Below, one piece after another: positions 7,902-17,281 of a stretch of DNA of 64,000 nt. Below the pieces are notes generated by a model. That model was not told the origin of the DNA. It saw only the letters and a list, made by a program, of their open reading frames with translations, and ran no database searches. The stretch is taken from contig CAVIAA010000001.1 in NCBI GenBank assembly GCA_963640685.1, forward strand, positions 106,207 to 170,206, read 5' to 3'. Position 1 is the first letter of the stretch. Every line of letters begins with the position of its first letter. The translations under genes were made by a program, and so were the position numbers. Source of the stretch: SFEL01 sp963640685. GTDB taxonomy: Bacteria; Bacillota; Clostridia; Christensenellales; CAG-138.

Positions 7902-7934
7902 GCGATAATGAGAACGACAAAGACGCTTTTACAC

Positions 7935-7963
7935 AGCGGCACGCCATAGCGCGTGCCGCTTTT
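7935..7963 (+). terminator. terminator after hpf
   Basis: Ten-base stem AGCGGCACGC/GCGTGCCGCT with a short loop followed by TTT. Confidence 0.75.
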
Positions 7964-7969
7964 GCGCTA

Positions 7970-7999
7970 TTGCAAAGGTGCGCCGGGCGGCATTATAAT
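7970..7999 (+). promoter_or_regulatory. promoter of the pth-mfd operon
   Basis: TTGCAA (7970-7975), 18-base spacer, TATAAT (7994-7999), directly after the hpf terminator. Confidence 0.6.
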
Positions 8000-8079
8000 G
8001 TAATCGTAAGAAAACAAACGGCGATATCCCCCATATGCAGGGCATATGAGGGCATGTTCGTGTACATGGAGGAATAAAA

Positions 8080-8727
8080 GTGTTCATAATAGTGGGCCTC
8101 GGCAACCCGGGCAGAGAATACGAGAATACACGTCACAACGTAGGCTTTATGACGCTGGATGTGCTGGCGGATAAATTCGGGATAGATATAAAAAGACATA
8201 ACTTCAAGGCGGTCTTTGGCGAAGGGTATATCGGTACGGAAAAGGTCGTGTTGGCAAAGCCCGAGACATATATGAATTTATCCGGCTGGAGCGTTATGGA
8301 GCTTTGCGGCTGGTATAAGCCGGAGCATGACCGGCTTCTGCTGATATATGACGATATAGATATACCCGTGGGCAGCATACGCATACGGGGCGGCGGCTCC
8401 TCGGGCACGCACAACGGCATGAGAAGCGTCATATATCAGCTGGGCTATGATGACTTTCCGCGGATACGTGTAGGTATAGGCAAGGCGGACGGGCAAAAGG
8501 GGCTTATTGCCCATGTCCTCGGCGCACCGGAGGGGGAGGACAGGGAAAAGCTCATAGCCGCCATAAAGGATGCGGCGGATGCGGCGGAGCTTATAGTCGG
8601 CGGAGAGCTGCAGGAGGCACAGGCGAGGTACAATAAGCGCCCAAAGAAGCCCAAACCGCCAAAGCCGGAGCAGGACGAAGCAGCACAGCAAGAAGAAGCG
8701 CAGCACGAGGAAGAGGAGCAGAATTAA
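8080..8727 (+). CDS. pth: peptidyl-tRNA hydrolase
   Basis: Releases tRNA from prematurely terminated peptidyl-tRNA. Starts at GTG 8080 after GGAGGAA. The conserved sites are present: GNPG near the N-terminus, catalytic His in NTRHNVGF, YMNLSG, DDIDIPVG and GGGSSGTHNGMRS. The core ends near residue 188. A further tail of about 28 residues, first Lys/Pro-rich then Glu/Gln-rich, is not part of the catalytic fold. The stop codon directly abuts the GTG start of mfd, so the two are translated in tandem as in many Firmicutes. Confidence 0.97.
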   Translation: MFIIVGLGNPGREYENTRHNVGFMTLDVLADKFGIDIKRHNFKAVFGEGYIGTEKVVLAKPETYMNLSGWSVMELCGWYKPEHDRLLLIYDDIDIPVGSIRIRGGGSSGTHNGMRSVIYQLGYDDFPRIRVGIGKADGQKGLIAHVLGAPEGEDREKLIAAIKDAADAAELIVGGELQEAQARYNKRPKKPKPPKPEQDEAAQQEEAQHEEEEQN

Positions 8728-11700
8728 GTGACTGACCCGCTGATAAAAATACTGGATAAGCACCCGGAATATATGCGGCTCAAGGAAGCCGTGTTAAAGG
8801 GCGAGGGTCCTGCCGGTGTGTTTGGCCTCGGCGAAAGCCATAAGGGGCATGTTGCGGCTGCGCTGTCGGCAAACAGGGCAGTGCTGCTCGTTGCACCGAA
8901 TGAGGTCGCTGCGGCAAAACTGAACGACGACATCGCCTGCTACGGTGTGCGATCCGTACACTTTCCGACGAGAGAAATACCGCTTGCCGGAAAGGGCTTC
9001 GCTGCGAGGGACGGAATAGAGGAGCGGAGGGTGGCGGTGCTGTCCGCCCTATCATCGGGCGAGAAAATGACCGTTGTTACCTGCATACAGGCGCTCATGC
9101 AGCGCTTGGCTTCTCCCGAGGTGATAAGAGATAGCCGGCACAGCTACAAAACGACACAAACCATCGAACCGCGAGATATGGTCGCAGAGCTCGTGCTCGC
9201 GGGCTACGAAAGGGTAGATGTATGCGAGGCACCGGGGCAGGTCTGCCTGCGCGGAGGCTATGTGGACGTATATCCGCTCTCCGCTGAAAACCCGGCAAGG
9301 ATAGAGTTTTTTGACGATGAAATAGATACTATAAGGATATACGACCCGCTGACACAGCGCTCGCTGGAAAATGTTGAGCAGATAGACGTCCCGCCGGGAA
9401 CGGAGGCCCCGATAACGGCTAAAGCGCGGGAGAGGACGGTCAAGCTGCTGGAAAAGCGGGGGGAGAGCGAGCTTACTTCTTTGCTGAAGGCGGGCGGAAG
9501 GCCGAGCAACCCGGCTGCGCTGCTGCCGCTGCTGTATCCTGAAGAGAAGACCCTTTTTGACTATATCGACGGCGAGTGGATAATACTCATAGACGAGCCG
9601 ACGAGGCTCGAGGAGAGCGGAAAGATCGCCTATCAGGAATTTCTGGATGGGGCATCTGCGCTTATCAAGTCCGGCGAGATACTTCCGGAGCAGGCCGGTC
9701 TTGAGGTATCTCCGCTCGAGACGATAAAGCGGATGGACACGAAGTGCACCGCTATGATGTTTGCGCTGACCAGAAGCTATAACCTGATCGGTCAGCGCTG
9801 CATATTCAGGTTCGATACCAGACCGATATCCAGATACATCGGGCGGGAGGAGCTGCTCTCGGAGGATATAGAGGCCTGGAAAAAGAGCAAGACCAGCGTG
9901 CTGATATACGCGGGCAGCCACGCAAAGCGGCTTCAGGACAGACTGCTGGATCTCGACCATATAGTGCCGATAAAGGAAAAGCTGGATAGGGACATTGTGC
10001 CGGGCGAGGTGCTGATAATCGAGCGGCAGCTGAACCACGGCTTTGAATACCCGGAGCTGTCGCTTGCGGTCGTAACGGAAAACGAGCTGTACGGCACCGA
10101 AAACCGAAGGCCTGCGGACAGCCGAAAAAAGCATAAAAAGCCGCAGCTGGTATTCAGTGAGCTGAACGTAGGCGACCTCGTAGTGCATGAGCTGCACGGC
10201 ATAGGCCGCTTTGTGGGCGTGGAGACGCTCACGGTGGGCGGCGTTCAAAAGGACTATCTGCACCTCGTGTACTCGGGCGGGGATAAGCTGTATATTCCTA
10301 CGGATCAGCTGGACAGGGTACAAAAGTACATAGGCGGCGGCGAGGATACGGCGGCGCAGCACCTTTCAAAGCTGGGCAGCGGCGAGTGGCAGAGGACGGT
10401 ATCAAGAACGCGCGAAAGCGTAAAAAAGCTCGCCTTCGACCTTGTGCGCCTGTATGGAGAGCGGCAAAAGCTCAAGGGCTTCAGGTTTTCACCGGATACG
10501 CCGTGGCAGCGCAAGCTGGAGGACAGCTTTCCATACGAGCCCACGCCGGATCAGCTCACATGCATTGAGGAAATAAAGGCGGATATGGAGAGCGGCAAAG
10601 TGATGGATAGGCTGCTCTGCGGCGACGTTGGCTACGGCAAGACGGAGGTCGCGCTGCGTGCCGCGTTCAAGGCGGTGATGGACGGCAAGCAGTGCGCAAT
10701 ACTGGTGCCGACGACGATATTAGCGCAGCAGCACTATAACACCATAGCCGCGAGGTTCGATGGCTTCCCCGTTCACGTTGCCCTGCTTTCCCGCTTTAAA
10801 ACGGCAAAGGAAGAGGAACGGATAATCGAAGGGCTGAAAAACGGCAGCGTAGATGTCGTGGTCGGCACACACAAGCTGCTTTCAAAGAGCGTAAAATTCA
10901 AGGATCTCGGCCTTTTGATAATAGACGAGGAGCAGCGCTTCGGCGTTGGGCACAAGGAGCAGATAAAGAACCTTCGCCAGTCGGTAGATGTGCTTACTCT
11001 TTCGGCAACGCCGATACCGAGAACGCTGCATATGTCTATGACCGGCATACGGGATATGTCGGTAATTGAGACGCCGCCCTCGCAGCGGTATCCGGTGCAG
11101 ACCTATGTGATGGAGTACAGCGAGCCTGTCGTGCGGGAGGCGATACTAAAGGAGATCGGCCGCGGCGGGCAGGTGTATTTCGTATATAATAACGTTCGCA
11201 ATATGGAGCAGTTTGCGGCCAAGCTCAGGGAGCTGGTGCCGGAGGCACGGGTGTGCTTCGCGCATGGGCAGATGCATGAGCGGGTGCTGGAAAACACCAT
11301 GCTGGAGTTTATGGAGCATAACTACGACGTTCTGCTTTGCAGCACCATAATCGAGAGCGGGCTGGACATACAGAACGTGAACACCATAATAATAGCGGAT
11401 GCGGACGCTATGGGGCTTTCGCAGCTGTATCAGCTCAGGGGGCGCGTTGGGCGCGGTGTAAGGCTGGGGTATGCCTACCTCACCTACCGGCCGAACAAGG
11501 CCATGAGCGAAACGGCGGAAAAGCGGCTGATTGCGATACGGGAGCTTACGCAGTTCGGCTCCGGCTTTAAGATAGCGCTGAGAGACCTTGAAATACGCGG
11601 CGCGGGCAACCTATTGGGGCCGGAGCAGCACGGGCATATGGAGGCCATAGGCTACGACCTTTACTGCAAGATTGTTGACAGCGCCGTTCGGGAGGCAAAG

Positions 11701-12174
11701 GGCGAGGAGCTGCCGAAGGATATAGAGACTGTCGTGGAAATACCTATTTCCGCAAACATACCCAAGGGCTATATACCGAGGGAGGCAGAGCGGCTTTCGA
11801 TGTACAAGCGCATAGCCTTTATAACGGCGCAGGCGGATGTATACGACGTACAGGATGAGCTTATCGACAGGTATGGCGACATACCCGAGGAGGTTCAGAA
11901 CCTGATATTCATAGCGCTTATAAAGGAGGAGGCGCAGCGAGCATACATACAGCGGCTCATGGTCAGAGAGGGTGAAATATGCATCAGCTTTGACCCGGAG
12001 GCGCCGATGAACGGGGCAAAGCTGTTTGCGGCGGCAAATTCCATCTCGGGCGCTGCGGTGCTGCCGGAGGAAACGCCGGCGGTCGTGATACGACGGCCGA
12101 AGGCTGATGTGAAAAAGTTGTGCAGCGAGCTGACACAGATTGTTTACATGCTTGCGGATTGCATAGACAAGTAA
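8728..12174 (+). CDS. mfd: transcription-repair coupling factor Mfd
   Basis: ATP-dependent translocase that removes RNA polymerase stalled at DNA lesions and recruits UvrA. The 1148-residue protein has all modules: UvrB-like N-terminal region, RNA-polymerase-interacting domain (about 476-540, VGDLVVHELHGIGRF), RecG-like motor with Walker A GDVGYGKTE at about 632-640 and DEEQ at about 733-736, SATPIPRTLHMS, QLRGRVGRG, and the C-terminal TRCF domain starting near 1010 (IPKGYIPREAERLSMYKRIA). Full length and intact. The GTG start follows the pth stop without a gap. Confidence 0.98.
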   Translation: MTDPLIKILDKHPEYMRLKEAVLKGEGPAGVFGLGESHKGHVAAALSANRAVLLVAPNEVAAAKLNDDIACYGVRSVHFPTREIPLAGKGFAARDGIEERRVAVLSALSSGEKMTVVTCIQALMQRLASPEVIRDSRHSYKTTQTIEPRDMVAELVLAGYERVDVCEAPGQVCLRGGYVDVYPLSAENPARIEFFDDEIDTIRIYDPLTQRSLENVEQIDVPPGTEAPITAKARERTVKLLEKRGESELTSLLKAGGRPSNPAALLPLLYPEEKTLFDYIDGEWIILIDEPTRLEESGKIAYQEFLDGASALIKSGEILPEQAGLEVSPLETIKRMDTKCTAMMFALTRSYNLIGQRCIFRFDTRPISRYIGREELLSEDIEAWKKSKTSVLIYAGSHAKRLQDRLLDLDHIVPIKEKLDRDIVPGEVLIIERQLNHGFEYPELSLAVVTENELYGTENRRPADSRKKHKKPQLVFSELNVGDLVVHELHGIGRFVGVETLTVGGVQKDYLHLVYSGGDKLYIPTDQLDRVQKYIGGGEDTAAQHLSKLGSGEWQRTVSRTRESVKKLAFDLVRLYGERQKLKGFRFSPDTPWQRKLEDSFPYEPTPDQLTCIEEIKADMESGKVMDRLLCGDVGYGKTEVALRAAFKAVMDGKQCAILVPTTILAQQHYNTIAARFDGFPVHVALLSRFKTAKEEERIIEGLKNGSVDVVVGTHKLLSKSVKFKDLGLLIIDEEQRFGVGHKEQIKNLRQSVDVLTLSATPIPRTLHMSMTGIRDMSVIETPPSQRYPVQTYVMEYSEPVVREAILKEIGRGGQVYFVYNNVRNMEQFAAKLRELVPEARVCFAHGQMHERVLENTMLEFMEHNYDVLLCSTIIESGLDIQNVNTIIIADADAMGLSQLYQLRGRVGRGVRLGYAYLTYRPNKAMSETAEKRLIAIRELTQFGSGFKIALRDLEIRGAGNLLGPEQHGHMEAIGYDLYCKIVDSAVREAKGEELPKDIETVVEIPISANIPKGYIPREAERLSMYKRIAFITAQADVYDVQDELIDRYGDIPEEVQNLIFIALIKEEAQRAYIQRLMVREGEICISFDPEAPMNGAKLFAAANSISGAAVLPEETPAVVIRRPKADVKKLCSELTQIVYMLADCIDK

Positions 12175-12249
12175 ATAAAGCTATAATCAAACGAGCAAAG
12201 CATGGGTAGGCTCAGGCTAAAATGCCCAAGGATAGGAGAAAAAGACATA

Positions 12250-13635
12250 ATGAAGAAAATTTTCGCGGCGGCGCTGGCAATTGCCATGATGCTTACAACG
12301 GCAGGATGCATCAGCATTACCTCGAGCACGAGCGACACATCGGCGGCAGATGCAGACGTGGCGGTCGCCACTATCGGTGACAGGGAAGTTGCATTCAGCG
12401 AGTACAAGCAGCTTTTTGATCTGTATGCGGGCTATTACGCCATGATGGGCTATGACATATCCACCGACGAGGAAGCGACACAGCAGCTTCAGGATGACGT
12501 GATAGATGCTCTCGTGCTCAACGAGATAATAGCTTATCAGGCGGCGGAGGCAGGCTTTAACCAGCTTAGCGAGGAAAAGCTTGCCGAGATAGAGAAAAAC
12601 GCACAGGAAGACCTTGAAAGCATCGTTGAAGAGTGCAAAGCACAGGCGGAGAGCGATGCAGAGGACGACAGCAGCGTAAACGTTGAGGAGAGGACTGCGG
12701 AGTACGTTGCGGATCAGGCGGAGAGCTACGCCGGCGAGCGCATGACTGCCGATGAGTTCGGCGAGTGGATACAGGAAAACTACATTGAAAACGCAATAGG
12801 CGGGGCCTTCCGCGAGGAAATGGTAAAGGATGTAACGGTATCCGACAGCAGCATACAAAGCTGGTATGACGAAAACCTTGAGCAGCAGAAGGCAGACTAT
12901 GACGAAGATCCGGAGGGGTATAAGTCCGCAAAGGAGACTGAGGAGCTTTACGGCGGTTCTCCGGTGCTGTATACTCCCGAGGGATACAGCAGAGTGCTGG
13001 AGATACTGATAACCCCGACCGACGCGATATCCGAGGAATACAGCAACAAGTTTGACGAGATGCAGAACCTCGAGAGCGAGTACGGCGAGCTTGCCTTTAC
13101 CGTGCAGGTGGAGGGCGGCACGGGTGCCGCAAGGCTGAACGAGATAAAGAAGGAATATAAGGCGGCGAAGGCCGAGGCGGATAAGCTGCTGGACGAGTAC
13201 TTCAAACCCTCCGTTGAAAAGGCGAATGAGGCGTATGCAAAGCTGCAGGCCGGCGAAAAGTTGGAGGATGTTGCAGCGGAATATTCTGACGAGACAAACG
13301 CGCCGGAAAAGGGGCTGCTGATAAGCCAGAAGAGCAGCAGCTATGACTGGAGCGACGAGATTAAGGCAGCCTTTGCAAAGCTCAAGCTGGGCGAGTATAC
13401 AAAGCCTATAAAGGATGATAACGGCGTACATATACTCTACTATCTTTCCGATGAGCCGGCCGGCGAAATTCCTCTTGATGACGTAAAGGACGCTATACGC
13501 GAGCTGCTCCTTGACGATGCACAGCAGGAGGAATGGAACCAGATGCTGGAGACCTGGAAGAACGACGGCAGCGTATCTCTAAATGAAGAGCTTATACGCA
13601 GCGTAGCCTACAACTCCTCCGAGCCCGTTGGCTAA
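12250..13635 (+). CDS. PrsA-like peptidyl-prolyl isomerase lipoprotein
   Basis: Membrane-anchored extracytoplasmic foldase. I start at ATG 12250, after AGGATAGGAG, where a lipoprotein signal begins (MKKIFAAALAIAMMLTTAGC, lipobox TAGC with Cys20). The N-terminal SurA-like helical region (about 45-250) is followed by a parvulin rotamase domain (about 275-405) with the segments LQAGEKLEDVAAEYS, KGLLISQKSSSYDW and NGVHILYYL. It is very acidic. At 461 residues it is longer than Bacillus PrsA because of the helical region. It sits 75 bases after mfd and is closed by a strong terminator. Confidence 0.88.
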   Translation: MKKIFAAALAIAMMLTTAGCISITSSTSDTSAADADVAVATIGDREVAFSEYKQLFDLYAGYYAMMGYDISTDEEATQQLQDDVIDALVLNEIIAYQAAEAGFNQLSEEKLAEIEKNAQEDLESIVEECKAQAESDAEDDSSVNVEERTAEYVADQAESYAGERMTADEFGEWIQENYIENAIGGAFREEMVKDVTVSDSSIQSWYDENLEQQKADYDEDPEGYKSAKETEELYGGSPVLYTPEGYSRVLEILITPTDAISEEYSNKFDEMQNLESEYGELAFTVQVEGGTGAARLNEIKKEYKAAKAEADKLLDEYFKPSVEKANEAYAKLQAGEKLEDVAAEYSDETNAPEKGLLISQKSSSYDWSDEIKAAFAKLKLGEYTKPIKDDNGVHILYYLSDEPAGEIPLDDVKDAIRELLLDDAQQEEWNQMLETWKNDGSVSLNEELIRSVAYNSSEPVG

Positions 13636-13654
13636 ACAAAGCTGAAAACGGCAG

Positions 13655-13682
13655 ACCGGGCGAAAGCCCGGTTTGTTTTTTT
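13655..13682 (+). terminator. terminator after the PrsA-like gene
   Basis: Stem ACCGGGC/GCCCGGT with GAAA loop and the tract TTGTTTTTTT. Confidence 0.92.
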
Positions 13683-13730
13683 GCCCCGCATGTGGTAAGC
13701 TAATTAAAAACATATTTTGGGAGGACGTAC

Positions 13731-13988
13731 ATGCGTCTAGATAAATACCTGAAGGTATCAAGGATAATAAAGCGCAGAACGGTCGCAAGCGAGGCGGCGT
13801 CGCTGGGCAGGATACAGATAAACGGCAAGGTCGCAAAGCCCTCGAGCGAGGTAAAGGAGGGAGATACGCTGGATATACTCATGGGCGGCAGGCACACCGT
13901 AGTAAAGGTAACGAGCGTTCAGGAGTTTACGACAAAGGCCGCAGCAGCGGAAATGTACGAGTTGATATCTCGGGGCGGAGAGGAATGA
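13731..13988 (+). CDS. rqcP: S4-domain ribosome quality-control protein RqcP
   Basis: An 85-residue S4-fold RNA-binding protein (MRLDKYLKVSRIIKRRTVA, RIQINGKVAKPSSEVKEGD) of the YabO/RqcP/Hsp15 group. In Bacillus RqcP holds the P-site tRNA on stalled 50S subunits while RqcH adds alanine tails. The identification is by length and S4 pattern. The start follows GGGAGGAC. Its last codons overlap the start of ispDF by 4 bases. Confidence 0.88.
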   Translation: MRLDKYLKVSRIIKRRTVASEAASLGRIQINGKVAKPSSEVKEGDTLDILMGGRHTVVKVTSVQEFTTKAAAAEMYELISRGGEE

Positions 13989-15088
13989 AGGTAACAGGTA
14001 TAATTCCTGCGGCGGGAGCCTCGCGGCGAATGGGCAGGGATAAGCTGACGATGGTCTTTGGCGGCAAAACGGTGCTGCGCCGCTCTGTTGAGGCGCTGAT
14101 GAGCGCCGGAGTGACGGATATAATAATCGCCGTCTCGGATGCCACAAGACAGGAGGCGGAGTCTCTGAAGAAAATGTACGGCGTTAGGCTTGTTGGTGGC
14201 GGCGAAACGCGCGGAGACTCGGTATACAACGCCCTTATTAAGGCGGATTGCGACATAGCTCTGATACACGATGGAGCGCGGTGCCTGGTCAGCGAGGAGA
14301 TCATCAGAGACAGCATACGCTCTGCTGAAGAATACGGCAGCGGCGTCGCCGCAATACCCGCACGGGATACCATGTGGAGAGACGGTGAAATAGTTGACCG
14401 GAGCGGCATAATGCTTGCGCAGACACCGCAGGCGTTTGAATACAGGCGGATAATGGCCGCATACGAGGCGGCAAGGAAAAGCGGCATACAGGCGACCGAC
14501 GACTGTGCGCTGTACAGGCGGCTTTTCAGGGAGGTGCATTATTCAATGGGCAGCATAATGAACCAAAAGCTGACCGCGACAGAGGATGTTGAAATGTTTG
14601 AGCGGCTCACGCAAAGGCAGCGCATAGGCTATGGTGAAGATACCCACCGGCTTACCGAGGGGAGAAGGCTTGTGATAGGCGGTGTGGAAATACCGTTTAG
14701 GCTTGGCCTGCTGGGTCATTCGGATGCCGATGTTCTCATTCATGCTGTGATAGACGCGCTGCTTGGCGCCGCCGCGTTGGGGGACATAGGCGGGATGTTT
14801 CCGGATTCCTCGCCGGAATACAAGGATATAGATTCACTGCTGCTGCTTGAGCGGGCATGGAGCCGCGTCAGCAGCGAGGGCTATTCCGTAAGCTCAGTTG
14901 ATGCCACGGTAATAGCGCAGGAGCCTAAGCTCGCGCCGTATATAGACGACATGCGCCGCAGCATAGCCCGTGCCATAGGCTGCGGCGAAGTGCTTGTCAG
15001 CGTAAAAGCCACTACGCCGGAGCACACGGGTCCCGAGGGGAGCCTTGAGTGCATAACGGCTCGCTGCGTATGTATGATAAGCGGGTAA
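13985..15088 (+). CDS. ispDF: bifunctional IspD-IspF enzyme of the MEP isoprenoid pathway
   Basis: Fusion of 2-C-methyl-D-erythritol 4-phosphate cytidylyltransferase (residues 1-215) and 2-C-methyl-D-erythritol 2,4-cyclodiphosphate synthase (about 217-367). IspD shows PAAGASRRMGRDK, HDGAR and TPQAFEYRR. Its usual PKQ region is shortened to DKLTMVFGGK, and the Pro of the usual GARP is Cys. IspF keeps the metal ligands in GYGEDTHR and GHSDADVLIHAVIDALLGAAALGDIG, plus FPDSSPEYKDIDS. The two steps flank IspE, which is not in this window. The fusion is known in proteobacteria and scattered Clostridia. Translationally coupled to rqcP. Confidence 0.95.
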   Translation: MKVTGIIPAAGASRRMGRDKLTMVFGGKTVLRRSVEALMSAGVTDIIIAVSDATRQEAESLKKMYGVRLVGGGETRGDSVYNALIKADCDIALIHDGARCLVSEEIIRDSIRSAEEYGSGVAAIPARDTMWRDGEIVDRSGIMLAQTPQAFEYRRIMAAYEAARKSGIQATDDCALYRRLFREVHYSMGSIMNQKLTATEDVEMFERLTQRQRIGYGEDTHRLTEGRRLVIGGVEIPFRLGLLGHSDADVLIHAVIDALLGAAALGDIGGMFPDSSPEYKDIDSLLLLERAWSRVSSEGYSVSSVDATVIAQEPKLAPYIDDMRRSIARAIGCGEVLVSVKATTPEHTGPEGSLECITARCVCMISG

Positions 15089-15163
15089 CACGAGTGTAGA
15101 TAACGTGTGGTATTAAAAATGCAATGCTGTATGCTGCAGCAAAGAAATAATATTGGGGTACAT

Positions 15164-15904
15164 ATGCTTTTACACGAACGGATATACCACGACATATTTA
15201 AGCTGATAGCAGATGGAAACTACAAAAGGGGCGATCTTCTGCCAAGCGAAAAGAGACTGATGGAGCAATATCATTGCAGCTTGGCTCCTGTTCGTCAGGC
15301 GATGGGGCAGCTGGAGCAGCTGGGGCTGGTAGAGAGGCGTAGGGGCAAGGGGACCTTTGTCCGGGCAAGCGGCGCGTCCGATTTCAGGCTGGATCTTGTA
15401 GGCTTTACCGGGGCGCTGTATGACGAGAGGGATAAATGGGTATACAAAACAAGATGCATTGAGCTCATTAAGGCAAACGAAGAGCTGGCTGAAAAACTTT
15501 CTGTTGTGCCGGGTGCAGAGGTCATATACGTTGAGCGGGAGGGTTGGTTTAAGGATGTGCCGATACAGCTTTCAAAGCATTATCTGCCCGACACCGACTT
15601 TTATGACGAAATTAAAGAAGCGGGAGATATACAGTTCTGGCGTTTTTTGCTGGAAGGAAAGCTGGGATTGCATATGGTGGATGCCGTAGATGAGGTGCAT
15701 GCCGACCTTGCCATACAGGAGCTTGATGGAATATTTCCGCCGTACAAGGGTTATCCCATGCCGCTAATGGTGGTGGAGCGCACCTCGAGGGACAGAACTG
15801 GCAGAGTGCAGGACTATACGGTGTTTTATATAGCCAATTTTAAGGCTGGGGGAAAAACGGTAAGTCACAGATATACAATAAACGAAAGCCAGATATATAA
15901 ATAG
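15164..15904 (+). CDS. GntR-family regulator with UTRA ligand domain
   Basis: Transcription factor with an N-terminal winged helix (residues 1-68: IYHDIFKLIADGNYKRGDLLPSEKRL, APVRQAMGQLEQLGLVERRRGKGTFV) and a C-terminal UTRA effector domain (about 90-235, with YVEREGWFKDVPIQLSKHYL). I start at ATG 15164 after GGGG at a spacing of 7. An upstream ATG and GTG in frame lack a ribosome site. It precedes iadA and the YfcC-like carrier, and a 22-base near-perfect palindrome covers the iadA promoter, so it probably represses or controls those genes. The effector is unknown; an isoaspartyl peptide or aspartate is a guess. Confidence 0.85.
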   Translation: MLLHERIYHDIFKLIADGNYKRGDLLPSEKRLMEQYHCSLAPVRQAMGQLEQLGLVERRRGKGTFVRASGASDFRLDLVGFTGALYDERDKWVYKTRCIELIKANEELAEKLSVVPGAEVIYVEREGWFKDVPIQLSKHYLPDTDFYDEIKEAGDIQFWRFLLEGKLGLHMVDAVDEVHADLAIQELDGIFPPYKGYPMPLMVVERTSRDRTGRVQDYTVFYIANFKAGGKTVSHRYTINESQIYK

Positions 15905-15907
15905 ACG

Positions 15908-15939
15908 CAGCCGTATATTTACGTGTCCGGCTGTTCTTC
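15908..15939 (+). terminator. weak hairpin after the GntR gene
   Basis: CAGCCG (15908-15913) pairs with CGGCTG (15928-15933) across a 14-base loop and is followed by TTCTTCT. It may end the regulator transcript, leaving iadA on its own promoter. Confidence 0.4.
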
Positions 15940-15952
15940 TGTCAGATTGCTG

Positions 15953-15987
15953 TTGACTAAAACAAAACATTATAATATTATAGTGTT
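15953..15987 (+). promoter_or_regulatory. iadA promoter with overlapping 22-base palindromic operator
   Basis: TTGACT (15953-15958), 17-base spacer, TATTAT (15976-15981). Across the -10 lies a 22-base inverted repeat (15966-15987) whose half-sites pair in 10 of 11 positions; its core TATAATATTATA is perfect. A dimeric repressor bound there would block RNA polymerase. The best candidate is the adjacent GntR protein. Confidence 0.7.
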
Positions 15988-16076
15988 AATAAAGTGTGTC
16001 CGCTTAGGACGTCATAAGCAGATGCATATACAGTTCGTTTATGAAATTTGACAATTCACACAAAAGGAGCGAAGGA

Positions 16077-17258
16077 ATGCTACTGATACGTAATGCCGAT
16101 GTATATTCGCCTGAACCGATAGGCAGAAAGGATGTTCTGATTGAAGGAGAAAAGGTGATCAAAATTGCCGACAGTATAATTGGCGATTATTCTGAGTTGA
16201 ATATTAAGATCGTTGACGCCGATGGTAAAAAGCTGGTGCCGGGCTTTGTGGATCAGCACGTCCATGTGATTGGGGCGGGCGGCGAGGCGGGTTTTGCTAC
16301 GCGAACTCCTGAAATGCAAATAAGCAACATCGTTAAACACGGAATAACCACGATAGTCGCCCTGCATGGCACTGATGGTACGGCGCGCAACATAGAAGCA
16401 CTCTATGCAAAAACCTGCGCATTGGAAGAGGAGGGGATAACGGCAAGAATGCTGACCGGCTCATTTGAAATGCCGTCCCCCACGCTGACCGGTTCCGTAC
16501 GCCGAGATATGATATTTATAGATAAGGTCATAGGGGCGAAGACTGCGATATCCGACAGGAGATCATCTCAGCCAACAAGAGCGATGATCGAGCAGTTCGC
16601 AGCTCAGGCTTATACAGGCGGGCTGGCGGGAGGCAAAAGAGGATATACACATATCCATATGGGAGTTGGCGCCCGCGGGCTGAGTATGCTTAAGGACATA
16701 ATACGGGAAACTGAGATACCGCCGTATTTGCTCGTCCCAACTCATGTAAACCGGGATAAAGAGCTGTTTGCGGATGCCATAGAGTTTGCGAAGATGGGCG
16801 GCACAATAGATATAACGACCGGAATAGGGCCGGAATATGGGTTACCAAATGCGGTAAAGCCAAGCGAGGCGGTGAGGCGCTGCCTAGATGCGGGCGTTGA
16901 TATAGAGCGTATTACTATGAGCTCGGATGCGAACGGCAGCATGGCTGTGTACGATGAAAACGGAAAATTCAAGGGATTGTTTGTGACAACGGTGGAGTCC
17001 ATGCTTGCAGAATTTAAAGACATCGTATTTAAGGAAAAGCTGCCGCTTGAAACTGCAATAAGAGTAGTGTCTACCAATGTGGCGAAGTCGATAGGGATGT
17101 ACCCGAGAAAGGGCGTTATACGAGAGGGTCAGGACGCCGACTTGATACTGCTAAGAGACGGGCTGGAGATAGACTCCGTATATGCCAAGGGGATGCTTGC
17201 CGCTGAAAACGGCGTTTCGCTTTTACATAATGCGTTTGAACATTCGTCAATGATGTGA
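16077..17258 (+). CDS. iadA: isoaspartyl dipeptidase (beta-aspartyl-peptidase)
   Basis: Zinc amidohydrolase that splits beta-aspartyl dipeptides formed when aged or damaged proteins are degraded. I start at ATG 16077 (MLLIRNADVYSPEP), 7 bases after AAAGGAG. The 393-residue product has the family pattern: DQHVHVIGAGGE with the HxH metal pair, FATRTPEM, THIHMG with another metal ligand, and MSSDANGS with the catalytic Asp. Length and motifs match IadA of Escherichia coli. It forms an operon with the YfcC-type carrier 23 bases downstream, suggesting import and cleavage of unusual aspartyl peptides or export of the product. Confidence 0.93.
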   Translation: MLLIRNADVYSPEPIGRKDVLIEGEKVIKIADSIIGDYSELNIKIVDADGKKLVPGFVDQHVHVIGAGGEAGFATRTPEMQISNIVKHGITTIVALHGTDGTARNIEALYAKTCALEEEGITARMLTGSFEMPSPTLTGSVRRDMIFIDKVIGAKTAISDRRSSQPTRAMIEQFAAQAYTGGLAGGKRGYTHIHMGVGARGLSMLKDIIRETEIPPYLLVPTHVNRDKELFADAIEFAKMGGTIDITTGIGPEYGLPNAVKPSEAVRRCLDAGVDIERITMSSDANGSMAVYDENGKFKGLFVTTVESMLAEFKDIVFKEKLPLETAIRVVSTNVAKSIGMYPRKGVIREGQDADLILLRDGLEIDSVYAKGMLAAENGVSLLHNAFEHSSMM

Positions 17259-17281
17259 TTTACTAAAAGGAGAAGAAAACA

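Noticed and set aside
9052..10362. 436-codon minus-strand open frame
   Set aside because: Antisense to mfd, without a ribosome site or domain.
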